Shown one piece after another: positions 32,201 through 43,600 of a DNA stretch of 64,000 bases. The number at the start of each line of letters is the position of its first letter. Position 1 is the stretch's first letter. The translations under genes and the position numbers were made by a program. Source of the stretch: Limnomonas spitsbergensis (lineage: Eukaryota > Chlorophyta > Chlorophyceae > Chlamydomonadales); NCBI GenBank assembly GCA_037349105.1, contig JAYJMM010000036.1, positions 4,376,001-4,440,000 on the forward strand, in the 5' to 3' direction. The notes below the pieces were generated by a model, which was not told the DNA's origin, searched no databases, and saw only the letters and a program-made list of their open reading frames with translations.

Positions 32201-34856
32201 AGGTGCGGCGGCGGCCCTGCTGTCCCTATTGCCAGGCTGGCAGGGTGGGGGCACGCGGCAGCAACTACAGCTTGATTCCCGCCCTGAGCAGGTGCGGCTA
32301 GAGGGGCTGCGCAATCTCGGGCTGCAGGAGCAGCAGCTGCTGAAGGGGAGGCTCCCTCTGCCCTTGCCCCCAAGACAGAGGGAGGACGTTCAACACGCCC
32401 AACTGCTACATCATGGGCGGCCCGATGTAGGCCCTTTGCGCTATTGGCTTGGACCAGAGGGGCCTGGCAGAGAAGGGCCTGGCAGAGAAGGGCAAGGCAG
32501 AGAGGGGCCTGGCAGAGAAGGGCAAGGCAGAGAGGGGCCTGGCAGAGAAGGGCAAGGCAGAGAGGGGCCTGGCAGAGAAGGGCATGGCAGAGAAGGGCAA
32601 GGCAGAGAGGGGCCTGGCAGAGAAGGGCAAGGCAGAGAAGGGCCTGGCAGAGAAGGGCCTGGCAGAGAGGGGCCTGGCAGAGAGGGGCCTGGCAGAGAGG
32701 GGCCTGGCAGAGAAGGGCAAGGCAGAGAGGGGCCTGGCAGAGAAGGGCAAGGCAGAGAGGGGCCTGGCAGAGAAGGGCAGGGCAGAGAGGGGCCTGGCAG
32801 AGAGGGGCCTGGCAGAGAGGGGCCTGGCAGAGAAGGGCAAGGCAGAGAGGGGCCTGGCAGAGAGGGGCTAGGCAGAGAGGGGCCTGGCAGAGAAGGGCCT
32901 GGCAGAAAAGGGCAAGGCAGAGAGGGGCCTGGCAGAGAGGGGCCTGGCAGAGAAGGGCAAGGCAGAGAGGGGCCTGGCAGAGAGGGGCCTGGCGGAGAAG
33001 GGCAAGGCAGAGAGGGGCCTGTCAGAGAGGGGCCTGGCAGAGAGGGGCCAGGCAGAGAAGGGCCAGGCAGAGAGGGGCCTGGCAGAGAAGGGCCTGGCAG
33101 AGAGGGGCCAGGTAGAGAAGGGCCAGGCAGAGAGGGGCCTGGCAGAGAGGGGCCTGGCAGAGAGGGGCCTGGCAGAGAAGGGCCTGGCAGAGAAGGGCAA
33201 GGCAGAGAGGGGTCTGGCAGAGAGGGGCCTGGCAGAGAAGGGCCTGGCAGAGAAGGGCAAGGCAGAGAGGGGCCTGGCAGAGAGGGGCCTGGCAGAGAAG
33301 GGCAAGGCAGAGAGGGGCCTGGCAGAGAGGGGCCTGGCGGAGAAGGGCAAGGCAGAGAGGGGCCTGTCAGAGAGGGGCCTGGCAGAGAGGGGCCAGGCAG
33401 AGAAGGGCCAGGCAGAGAGGGGCCTGGCAGAGAAGGGCCTGGCAGAGAGGGGCGAGGCAGAGAAGGGCCAGGCAGAGAAGGGCCAGGCAGAGAGGGGCCT
33501 GGCAGAGAGGGGCCTGGCAGAGAAGGGCCAGGCAGAGAAGGGCCTGGCAGAGAGGGGTCTGGCAGAGAGGGGCCTGGCAGAGAAGGGCCTGGCAGAGAGG
33601 GGGGTCATGGGCATGCCGGGAAATATCGTCCCGGATTTGATGCGGTTGTGCGAGGGCGGGACGGCCGCTTTGAAGTCCAGTGTGGGCGGGAAGACCGTGA
33701 TGATGTCGGCATGAGAGGGCGGGATGACCGTTTTGAGGGCGGTGCGCGAGGGCTGCAGGACCTTGATGATATGGGAGTGCATGGGCGGAATAACCCTGAC
33801 GATGCTGGCGTGCATGTGCCGGACCATCGATTTGAGGCCGACTTGCAAGTTAGGGAAGACCGCTATCATGTTGGTGAGCGAGGCCTTGACGACCACAGAG
33901 GCCGCCCGTGTCATCGCCCGGCTGACTGGCATGCAGACGTCGGCGCTGCTGACAATGTGCAGGATGGCCGAGGTGGAGAGGACCGGCAGAGGTTGTACCG
34001 CGGCCGAGATGAACGGCCGGAGACGCAACGGCGCTATGACCAACAAAGATCGCCAGCCCTGGCTCGCCCTGGGCCGCAACGACCACGGTCGCCGAATGCC
34101 GCCCCGGTTGGCAGCAGGGGGGTGCTGAAACATCCGGTGGTGGAACTTCCTGGCCTTGTGATTCACCCTAACGCACCAGGCACCCTGGTGGGCCCAGTGG
34201 AGCAGCGACCGCAGACTGTGTCCCCATCGGTTGAGATGGGAACGAGGGCAGTGGGAGTGAGGATCAGCAGATGGGATATTCAGCAGCCCCGTGGACAGCA
34301 TGGAGAGCGTACGCGACCAGCCCTACCTGACTGCCCCACCGCTGCTGACGGCGAGCCACACGCAGCCCAGCGGAAAGTGCGTTTAGCTCACGAGCCTTCT
34401 GGAGCAGCGGCCTCTCGCCGACGCTCCCGCAGTGAAGACGAGGGCGCTCCAGCGCGCACCAACTACCGCGCTGTGGCCGACGAGCTGCCTGCTTCATATA
34501 AGCTCCGTCGCCAGCCTGACGGCAGCGCGCTACCTGGGGGCCCATTAGCCGTCCCTCTACACACTGCGCCTCCCGTACCCACTGCTGGCAGCCGCCACAC
34601 TGGCTACAGCAATGCCCCGCCGGCTGGCGACGTCGAGGGTGGCCACGTAGACGCCATGTGGCCGGGCGATGCAGACGGCGACGGCCATCCCAGGCGGCAG
34701 ATGCTGCGCCCGGTTAGGAAGCTACTGCCAGGTCCCGCCGCGCTGCAGATGGCTGTGGGTGAGGTAGGCAGCGCACCGCTGTTTGTGCAGACTCCGCACG
34801 GTCTTCGTCCCGTGAACGCAACGGCGAAGGAGGCGGTCCACAAGTTGGGGCCCTGA
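29249..34856 (+). CDS. RS-domain protein with long GREG(P/Q) repeat
   Basis: Two exons are supported. The first ends at 29946 (SLEE|GTGCGT). The second is 31122-34856 (acceptor CTACCAG, phase 0 on both sides), ending in TGA. The true start is uncertain; 29249 is the first plausible in-frame ATG, and earlier exons may exist. The protein has a low-complexity N-terminus, an arginine/serine domain (RSRSGSSGSYS...SRSSSRSHSRSK, about 31715-31830), then 76 pentapeptides (32461-33600), then degenerate RGRDDRFE/DDxGxHGR-type repeats to about 34010. The C-terminus is Arg/Pro-rich. RS domains are typical of nuclear RNA-processing proteins, so a splicing or RNA-binding role is possible, but I see no RRM. 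A P/Q-rich frame at 34916-35296 could be a further exon or UTR. Confidence 0.6.
32461..33600 (+). repeat. 76 in-phase 15-bp units coding GREG(P/Q/H)
   Basis: Consensus GGCCTGGCAGAGAAG. Exactly 1140 bp, 76 units, with no indel. Variation is mostly CCT/CAA/CCA at one codon (Pro/Gln, rare His or Leu) and silent GAA/GAG. Long frames in other phases and on the minus strand here are artefacts. Confidence 0.95.
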
Positions 34857-35776
34857 GCAAGTGTTGCAGCTGCTGCGGTGGCGGATGATGGTACCACTGG
34901 CAGCGACCAACGAGCATGGCCATCACGGGGATGCGGAGTTATGGGCCCGACGGCGGTCCGCCTAAAGGAGGGGAGCTCTTGGGGCTGCACTCAGGGGAGA
35001 GAGGTTCTGGCCAGGGGCGAAGCCATGGGCCTGGGCTTTGGCTGTGGCAGGTACAGCCGCCACAACAGCAACAGCAAGTTCCACCACCACAACCGCCGCG
35101 ATTGCCCCCGCCGCAATGGGGGGGCAGTGGGAGGATCGGTGGTAGCATGCTGGGAGCTGCCGGGCCCGTTCGGCTCGCGACTGGTCTGATGGGCATTAAT
35201 GGAATAAATGAGGTATTTAAGATGCTTGCATGTGATCCCCAAACATCAGCACTGGGGGATAAAGTATTGGGAGGATTTGTTTTGCTGCCCCGGTAGCTCC
35301 TGGCATCAGGGGTTCCGGGCTGCCATTTAGGCATTTGAAGCCCTGAAGAAAATAATGAGGCGCTCTTGATGACTGACTGATCACGGCTGCCCTGGCCATT
35401 TCTTCTGCTTGAACGTCCTTTGTTTTATGTCTACCTTAAGTGCGCAAAATGTTTTTTACAGCGGATGTGATGGCCAAAAGACACGTTCTGGCGAGCCCCG
35501 CTACTTTGGGAGCGAAGTGGCTTGTGATATGGCAGCTTTTGTCTCCGTGGATGAGACTGTGTGGGTTATAACTTATAAGCTTGTAGTCACAGACCTGTGT
35601 CACATCATAATAATTCAGCTGCACTTCAGCGGTTCGGCTACACCCCACCCTATGGCCGGGGCGGCCTTGGGCCGCAAGCCCTGTTCCTTGGGCTATCACC
35701 TTCTTTCTGGTCATGGTTTTTGTCCCAATCGGTCATGTGGAAGCATCCTGGCTAACCTCAGAGGTGGTATCATGTT
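34857..35776. other. 3' flank of RS gene and left flank of element 2
   Basis: Contains a Pro/Gln-rich open frame (34916-35296, PPQQQQQVPPPQPP) of unknown status. No other supported gene. It ends with the TGTT target-site duplication. Confidence 0.4.
35773..35776. other. Target-site duplication, left copy (TGTT)
   Basis: Matches TGTT at 54476-54479 directly outside the other end. A 4-bp duplication fits a DDE integrase. Confidence 0.7.
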
Positions 35777-36009
35777 TGTCGCACCATAAAGCAGTAACTG
35801 CAATACTATGGTAAATACCGTAAACTCCGGTCAGGACACCTTAGAGAGGTGTCCTCTACTCACAAACACGGTACATCACCGTACACTCATGCTCCTTGTA
35901 CTTCAGACAAGAGTGTGTCAACAAGATAACTGTATCTGGAAGTCCCTAACTGGATATCTCTGCCTGGAAGTCTCCGTCTCGTGGGTACCGCCCCTACTAC
36001 TTTACTCGC
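35777..36009 (-). repeat. Element 2 outer S repeat
   Basis: 233 bp, identical by eye to 36640-36872. Outer end TGTCGCACC on the plus strand. Confidence 0.95.
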
Positions 36010-36637
36010 GAGGTGCGCTTCAGGTCCGTGGCGGACTTCTTTCCTCACTGCAGTGACGGACGCCTACGGGCAGGCTCAGTGACTACTCACTGGCTGCGAG
36101 TGCTCTTCGAGTTAAGCAGCTAGGTGGATATTGTGTATATATAGCAACAGACTTTGGGGGCATAGGCCTTCTGGCCGTCTGGTCGCGATCCAGCTGGGCT
36201 ATGTTAAGGACACTTACCGCGTAACACGCGGAGAGACGGACGGGACGAGGCTGCGTACTTCTTCTTCTGCAGAGTCTCGGTTCTCTTACTGGGGTACTTG
36301 TCTCCAGCTAGATCAGCGGTGGCTGAGCTAGGCTTGACTCGAGTTAAGGTACTGACTTATATGGAAGCTGCTGGTCTCAAAGACTGCCGGTGCTTGTTAC
36401 AAATAGAGGTCTGTCCTTTAGAAAGGGACGAAGTAACTAGCCAAGGCAATTGCCGGGATACAGGGACCCGGCAGGCCCAGTTCAGAGTACGGTAGAACCT
36501 GTCAAACTAATCCTGCGTAAGCGGGTTTCTAGGTCTCAGCTCAAATCCGGAGACTCCGCAGAGAAGCTGCGGAGTCACCGATGACGCTAACTGCGGTCTA
36601 AACGGTTCTGTCACGTATACTGTAATATACTGTGACA
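36007..36637 (-). repeat. Element 2 inner L repeat
   Basis: 631 bp, copy of 53845-54475. It contains a perfect 10-bp-stem hairpin GACTCCGCAG/CTGCGGAGTC (near 36549-36573). It ends GTGACA, followed by GC and S'. Confidence 0.95.
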
Positions 36638-36639
36638 GC

Positions 36640-36872
36640 TGTCGCACCATAAAGCAGTAACTGCAATACTATGGTAAATACCGTAAACTCCGGTCAGGAC
36701 ACCTTAGAGAGGTGTCCTCTACTCACAAACACGGTACATCACCGTACACTCATGCTCCTTGTACTTCAGACAAGAGTGTGTCAACAAGATAACTGTATCT
36801 GGAAGTCCCTAACTGGATATCTCTGCCTGGAAGTCTCCGTCTCGTGGGTACCGCCCCTACTACTTTACTCGC
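36640..36872 (-). repeat. Element 2 inner S' repeat
   Basis: Directly follows the GACA-GC-TGTC junction (36634-36643). It abuts the C-rich polypurine complement. Confidence 0.95.
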
Positions 36873-36885
36873 CCCCCGCTCCCCA
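36872..36885 (-). promoter_or_regulatory. Polypurine tract of element 2
   Basis: Element strand reads GGGGAGCGGGGGGC directly before S' (GAGTAAAG). Same position as the tracts in elements 1 and 4. Confidence 0.7.
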
Positions 36886-37601
36886 GCGTTAAGCCCTCCA
36901 GGCATGCGCGGGGAGCCGGAAAAAAGGGGTGGTACTGAAATAAACTTCTGGAAAAATATGTATGTAGAAGCTCAAATCATCATCTGCAATTATGCCTGGT
37001 TCAGGCCTTCTATAATTCTGCCTGGTTCAGGCCTTCTACAAATCTGCCTGGTTCGGGCCTTCGAAAATCTGCCTGGTTCAGGCCTTCTTCAAATCAGAAA
37101 TAAAAAAATCAACCGAGTTTCAGCTGAAGCGCAATGCGCAGAACCCTACAAACTCAAGCTGTTCAGCCCACTACTGGCTAGCAAACAGTGAAATTTCAAA
37201 GTTATCAGGTCAAGCTAAGAACAACCGCTGCTCTCGCCCCACTGCGCCATAGCCGCCTGGTCTTTAAAGGCCACAGAAAATGTGCGCCGTAGCAGCGTGA
37301 TCTGCCCCCTGCTGTGCTATAATTGCTCGAGTTGACTAATTCTCCTCGCTCATCATTTTCATAACTTATGTACTACTGTAGCCTTGCTGCCACGGTATTT
37401 GAGAAACAAATTTTCATTAAGCTGCCGTAACTCTACTCCTACATCTTCCGTTTTCGGTCCGCTGGCTGCCGGCCCGCTGCCTACTGGGTACTAGGACAAG
37501 CCGCACTGCGTCTGCATTTCTGCTCTGTAGGTGCCTGCCCGCTCCTTGCCAGCTACGGCGTGGGTGACGTCACGTGCTCAGCGGCCCTGCCGCTCCGGGC
37601 T
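36886..37601. other. 3' untranslated region of element 2
   Basis: Lies between the pol stop and the polypurine tract. It contains four direct copies of TCTGCCTGGTTCAGGCCTTC-like units near 37014-37090. No gene. Confidence 0.7.
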
Positions 37602-40600
37602 TCAGGTCCCGGTAAAATCCTCAAGGGCTGACTCCTCTTCCTCCCTTGCTGCTTCTTTGGCCACCTTGGCCCTTCTTGTAACTGCTCTCGGGGTGACATT
37701 GGCCTCTCCCCGGCCAGTGGTGTACGAGATGTCATACAACCCGTTCGCCATTGGTCTTGCGATGCCCCGCTCCATTTGCCTTGTTGCTGGGTTGGTGGCC
37801 ATGACTTCCACCTCAGGCCTGTCCATGACGTCGGCCTCCTGGGCTGTCCTGGCAGCCGCTCTGGCCGCTGGGCTCGGTCGCCCCTGGACCTGTAAACTGC
37901 GCTCCTCTGTGGGGGGCCCTGCTACTGCAGCGGGCCCAGCTCCCTTGTCTTCCGGCGTGCAGTGTGGGCACAACCACTCGCCCTCAGGCACCTCCTCGAG
38001 TACTGGTACCAAGCAGTCCATGTGCCAACCTGTATTGCAGGCATCACACAAAAGCATCACCTCTCCGCGATCGGGCAGCTGGCACACCTCGCATGACAGG
38101 CTGTTATTGGGTCTGGTTCCACTGAAATCAACCACTCCCCTGAGGTTGGGCAAGTGGCATGGAGAACAATTGACTGCATTCTCTGTAACTGTGAGGCCAT
38201 CTGCCCCTTCCAGCACCAAAGTTCCCGTCGCCCCCAGTGTTTTTACCCTGAGGATCTCAGGCCTGGCCTTGGGATCGAGGCTGCGTCGCTCTGACGAATA
38301 CTTCACATACACGTAATCTCCCTCTGCAAAACGCCTGACCTGGGGGACATACCCTCCCCCACGAATGCGTGCATATCGCAGCTTGTCGCGGTGCTGCGCA
38401 ATTTTTAGATGCTCACCCGCGACTGGCAGTGCCTCTTTGATCCTGGCCACTCTGGCCAAAAGCAGGTCTGCTGCCTCCTCTGCCGTTGCCACCTTGGCTG
38501 TGCTCCAGAGGTCCGCTCCCACTCTGGAGGGGAAGGTAGGTCTCTGTCCAAACAGCACCTCGTACGGCGCCATGCGCGTGGCCTGCTGCGGCGAGCATCG
38601 GAAGCCAAGGGCTACCCAGGGCACCATCTTGTCCCAGGACTCGTCGCTGCTGCCCTCCTCGCAGCACTTGCGCAGGCCTGCCTTGAGGGTCTGGACAGCC
38701 CTCTCCGAAAGCCCGTCTGCCTGGGGGTGGTTGGCAGAAGTGGTGCGATGGTCAATGAAGCAGTCCAACAACATGTCCTGAAATTCACCCTGGAACTCTG
38801 TTCCCTGGTCTGTCACCACCTCTGCGCATCCCCCGAATCGTGCAACAATATTTTGAAAGAATGCCAAGGCCGTCACATCAGACGCCTTGCTTGGAATGGG
38901 GATCAACTCCACCCATTTGGAGTAATGCTCCACACACACCATCACAAACCGATTTCCCCTGGAAGTGGTCGTGAATGGACCACACAGGTCCACCCCCCAC
39001 CGGAAAAACAACCCCTCAATGGGTAGCGGGTGCAGGTTGGGCTGTATGTGATTGAACGTGGATGCCCTGGCCCTGTCACACACACCGCATTCCTGCACCG
39101 CCTTCTTGACTGCTGCTCGAAGCCCCCGCCACCAATGCTGCTGCATGACCATGAAAGCCGTGCGGTGGCTGCCGAAATGGCCCGTACCTGCATGCGCTGT
39201 CTGGATCACTGCTAGCCTGTCTTCTGGCCTGGGCACCACACAACGTCTACCATCAGGCATGAGTCTCATCAGGATTCCTCCCCTCTCTGATTCCCACTGG
39301 AATGGCGCTGCTCTGCGCTGTATTCTAGTCTGTTCTCCTAGCTCTGTTCCCTGGACATAAGTCTTTTCACGGAGAAACCTCAAGACGGGCTCATCTGCCC
39401 ACACATCAACCCTAGCCGACGGTCCTGCAGGACAACCTGGCTGGTCCTTCTCACTCTCTATTTCCCTGGTTACTCTGATTTCAACATCAACTTGTGCCTC
39501 AGACGCGTTCCCACCTGGTTCCTGTGCCGCGTCGGCCCAGTCTGCCGCGGCCGATTCTCCCAGGCACTGTCTGTATGACGCGGCCGCTTCCCCGCTGCCA
39601 GAGCACGCGTTTCCTGCAGTAGCAAGGGCATAGTGGCTGGACATTAAAGTCGCCCCCAGCACTGGGTCCCTGTCCTGGCCTGGCAGCTTTGCCCTGCGCG
39701 TCAATTCTGCTGGCATGATCTTAGCACACTCGAGTGCCACATTGAGCCATGCACTGAGTGCCCATGAATCCATGCACCTGCCCAAGGCTGCCCGTCTGGC
39801 TGCCTCTGGGAAGTCTGGGCGCGGCAATGTGGACCCCACAGCGTACCCCATGGCGCGCTCACGCTCGTTTGCGTTGGGCTCCTGCAAGTCCCCCATGGGC
39901 CTGTACACCATCCCATTTTGCCCGTTCCGGAAAGCATATGATGAGGGCGTGGCCATCAAACACGGCAGCACCTTCCTGGGTTGCCCTGTGACATTGATGC
40001 GGTACCCCCCATTGTCCGGACATGATACTACCTGGGCCTTGCTGCCCTTGTCCAGAATGTCGTCTACAATCCCTTCGCGGGGTCTGGTCGACGCACGAAT
40101 CACAAATTCAATATCTGCTGCGGGGGCAATATTCCCCCAATAGTTGCGGGTGCGGTGGGCGTAAGACCCCACCTGCGCTGCGTCAAACAACGCCGGTGTC
40201 CCTAGAATCCTGCACACTTCCTGAAAAGCCTCAACACTGGCCTTCTCACTCTTCTGATTCAATTGCATTGCTACATTCTCAATCAGGTACGCTGGCGGCC
40301 TAGGTCCCTGCAGGAACTGCAGAGTACCCAACAGCTTGACTAACGGGAAGAAAGACTTGCTTCTCTCTCCCGCGAGCCCCCGCCCCTTGCCAGCTGACGA
40401 AAGGTCCTGGCACTCCCAGCAGCCTGCTACCATGAACCACTGGCGCCCCTCCTGGGCACCCGCCTCCTTGAGGTGTTCTGCCGTAATGGCATACACATCT
40501 TGCGGCAACGCTCTGAAAGCCTTATCAAACGCTCTGACCGGAAGCAACTGGGGGAATCCCTTGTGCAACTGCAACAGGCGACCCCCTGCGATCTCTCTGA

Positions 40601-43600
40601 CTTCCTCACTGATATCTGCATACAAGTACTGCACTACTGGGATACCTGCCCTGAGTACCATTTCCAGCCCTGAGCACATACCTCCAAAAGGCTCGAAGAG
40701 GACGACTCCTTCGGTCTCCATGGCCCGCACAGCCCCACTTGACAGGCAAGCTGTATCCAGGCCTGCAAGGGAATGAGGGGGCGTCACCCGAGGCAAGTCA
40801 GCAAGAACATCACTGATCATCGTCCTGGATCGCTCCCTGTTGCTGAACGCCTGCTCTGCTGTACTGACCGGCTGCGCCTGTTCATCATCGTCAGTGGCGG
40901 CAGAGGATATCTCCTGCCCCACCGGTGCTGTCACGCAAGCTGCCTCTGCAGCTCGCAACATCTGTACTCTCCTTCTGCCCTCCTGCGCCATGCGCACTAT
41001 CTGGTCTGCATGCCACTGGTTCACTCTGCCCAACCCTGTGAGCAAAGCTACTTGCTTCCCACTTGCCTCCTCCCTGGCTGCTGGCTCGGGCGCGACTGTA
41101 TCAAGCCTGGCCCCTGTGCGGTCAGCTGAGGATGGGAGGGGGGATCTGGACGGGATGTCTGCATTCTGGTGGCATGCTCCTGAGCGGTGGACAATGGTAA
41201 TGTCTAGCTCTTGAAGCATGAGAGCCCACCTAGCGTGCTGGCCTACCAACGTCTGGTTGTCCATGAGGTAAGTGAGCGGCTCATGGTCAGTGATGAGATG
41301 CACCTTGCACCCAAACAGCATGTGGCGGTATGTGCGTGCTGCATACACTGCGGCCAGCATCTCCCCCTGGAACGAGGAATAGTTCCTCTCGCTCTTGTTC
41401 AGGGATCTGGATGTGCATGCCACCATATACTCCCGCCCGCTGTCATCACACTGCCCTAGCACTGCGCCTATGCCTTGCTTAGAGAAATCTGTGTACAATA
41501 AGAACGGCCTTGGCGGCCCCTTGCCGTCTGGTCCTGTCCCACTGTAATCTGGTCTGCGCAGGACTCTCCCGCCCTCGCACATCTCTGTCTTAATCAACTG
41601 GAACGCCTGCGACTGCTCTGGCCCCCACACAAACGGGACCCCCTGGACCAGCAATGCGTTGATGCATGCTGCCTTTTTCGAGAAGTCCGGGACGTAGCAC
41701 CGGTAGAAATTCAAGAATCCCATGACCTCCTGAATGTTTTTCACCGATGCGGGCTCTGGCAGCGCCATAACTGCTGCTATCTTAGCAGCGTGCGGCGTGA
41801 GCCCCTGGGCCGACACATTGTGACCCAGGTACTCTACTGTTGCACACCCAAACAGGGACTTGTCGGGGTGCGCCCTTAATCCTACACTGTGGAGCATGTC
41901 CAACATCAGCTCCACATGCCTGATGTGTTCTGCCGGTGTGTCACTGTACACTAGCAAATCGTCAATGAATGCTACGCAGAACGCACTCAGGCCTGCCCTG
42001 GCAATCTCTTCTTCCATCATACGCTGAAAGAAAGGAGGCCCGTTGCGCAGACCGAAATTGAGCTTTGTGTACATCCACAGCTCAGGTCCCATCCAGAAAG
42101 CTGTCTTAGGCTGGTCCTCGACCTTTATAGGGATCTGCATGAACCCCGACCGGAGATCAACCTTGCTGAATATCTTGGCAGTGCCCAGGTTCTGAAAAAT
42201 AGTCTCCATCCTGGGGATGGCAAATTCCTGCTTGGCTGTACGCAGGTTTAACCTGCGCATATCGTGCGCTATTCGATGGTCTGTCCACTCCCCAGTTTCA
42301 GCACTCTTTTTGGCTGCTACTACTGAGTTGGCCGCAAACTTGATAGGCCCCCCCTGGGGCACCTTGACTATGATGCCTGCCTCAATCATCGGCTGACACT
42401 TTTCCTTAAAAATTGCTGCTTTAGGCGGTGGCATATCCCTGGACTTCTGAAAGCACGAACTGACCTCGTCTTCTAAAGCCAGTGTAAACTCACCCTGCGT
42501 GCCGCAGTAGCCTGGTAGATCCTCCATGGAGTAAGCGAATGCTCCTTGGCGATCCCTGAGGCTCTGCTCCAGGCTCTCCTGCTGCTCCGCAGTGAAGTCG
42601 GGGTGCTTGCCCAGCAGCCATCCCTCCTTGGTCTTGACGTACTCTGCGGGTGGCTCCACTACTCCCCCCGGCTGAAACATGTCGATCACCACAGCCGCCT
42701 GCGGGTCGTCCACCGCGGGCAGCTCTTCCTCGCCAGTGGTGCTGCCGTTGTGCCATCTCTCCTGCTGGCTGCATGCGCCCCTCCCGCCGGTGTCCCTCAT
42801 GGAGCTGACAGCCGGTGGGCGCAACCATCCAGACGACAGCTTTGCTGCTGCCTCCCTTCCAGAAACAAAAGCACCTTGGCCTGCTGTAAATCCTCCTCCT
42901 CGCACTCCCTGCCCGGTAGCTTGCGCCCCCGGCACACACACCGACAGCAGAAGCCACACCAGTATCAGCTGGAGCGCCCCCGTAAGGATCCCTTTAATTG
43001 CTGTACAGGTGAGGAGTCCTCTGCACGCTGTCGTCTTCCTCATGGGTTGCTGCGGTAACTGTTCTGCGGGCTGAACGCCTGGCTCTGCAATCTGCGCTGG
43101 CGGCTGCTGTCCTCTGGCCCACGTGATCTCCAGGTCTACCTGGCTGACCCTGAGTGGCAGGGCTGGGCAGTCCAATCCTGGTCTGCTGCCTCGGTTCCTG
43201 TCCGCGGCCGCCCTCTGCGCCTTTCCTGCGCGTCTCCTGGCCTTCTTAGACTTCTTTCCTTGCAACTTGGCAGTGTCAGCCCAAATTGCACTGGCCCTTT
43301 CTGGCCCTGCTCCTGGGATCTGTCCTGTGCTGCACTGTGCCATTCTCTCCTGCCTGTAGTTGGCGCGCTGCACAGCCTTACTGCTGCCTGCGCCCGCGGG
43401 CTCATCCTGCCCACAGCCCCGTCGTATGGTGTCCTGCGCGCCGGCAACCCTGCTGGCGAGGTCCTCGCCCCTGCCGGTTTGGGCTTGTCTGCTGCGGCTG
43501 TCCGACGGCTGTTGGGTGTCCGCTCCTTCTGCCCTCCCCGTGTAGAGGGCTGATACTCTCTCCGTCAGCTCCTCCCGTAGCTCCCTGACCGCCCTGCTGT

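Noticed and set aside
32406..34301. Long frames on the minus strand and in other plus phases over the 15-bp repeat
   Set aside because: A repeat unit divisible by three keeps several frames open; only the GREG frame continues into coherent flanking coding sequence.
35777..36872. Tandem solo LTRs with an unrelated 17-kb insertion in one of them
   Set aside because: The same arrangement recurs in elements 1 and 4 with different sequences, and a primer site and polypurine tract sit exactly at the breakpoints.
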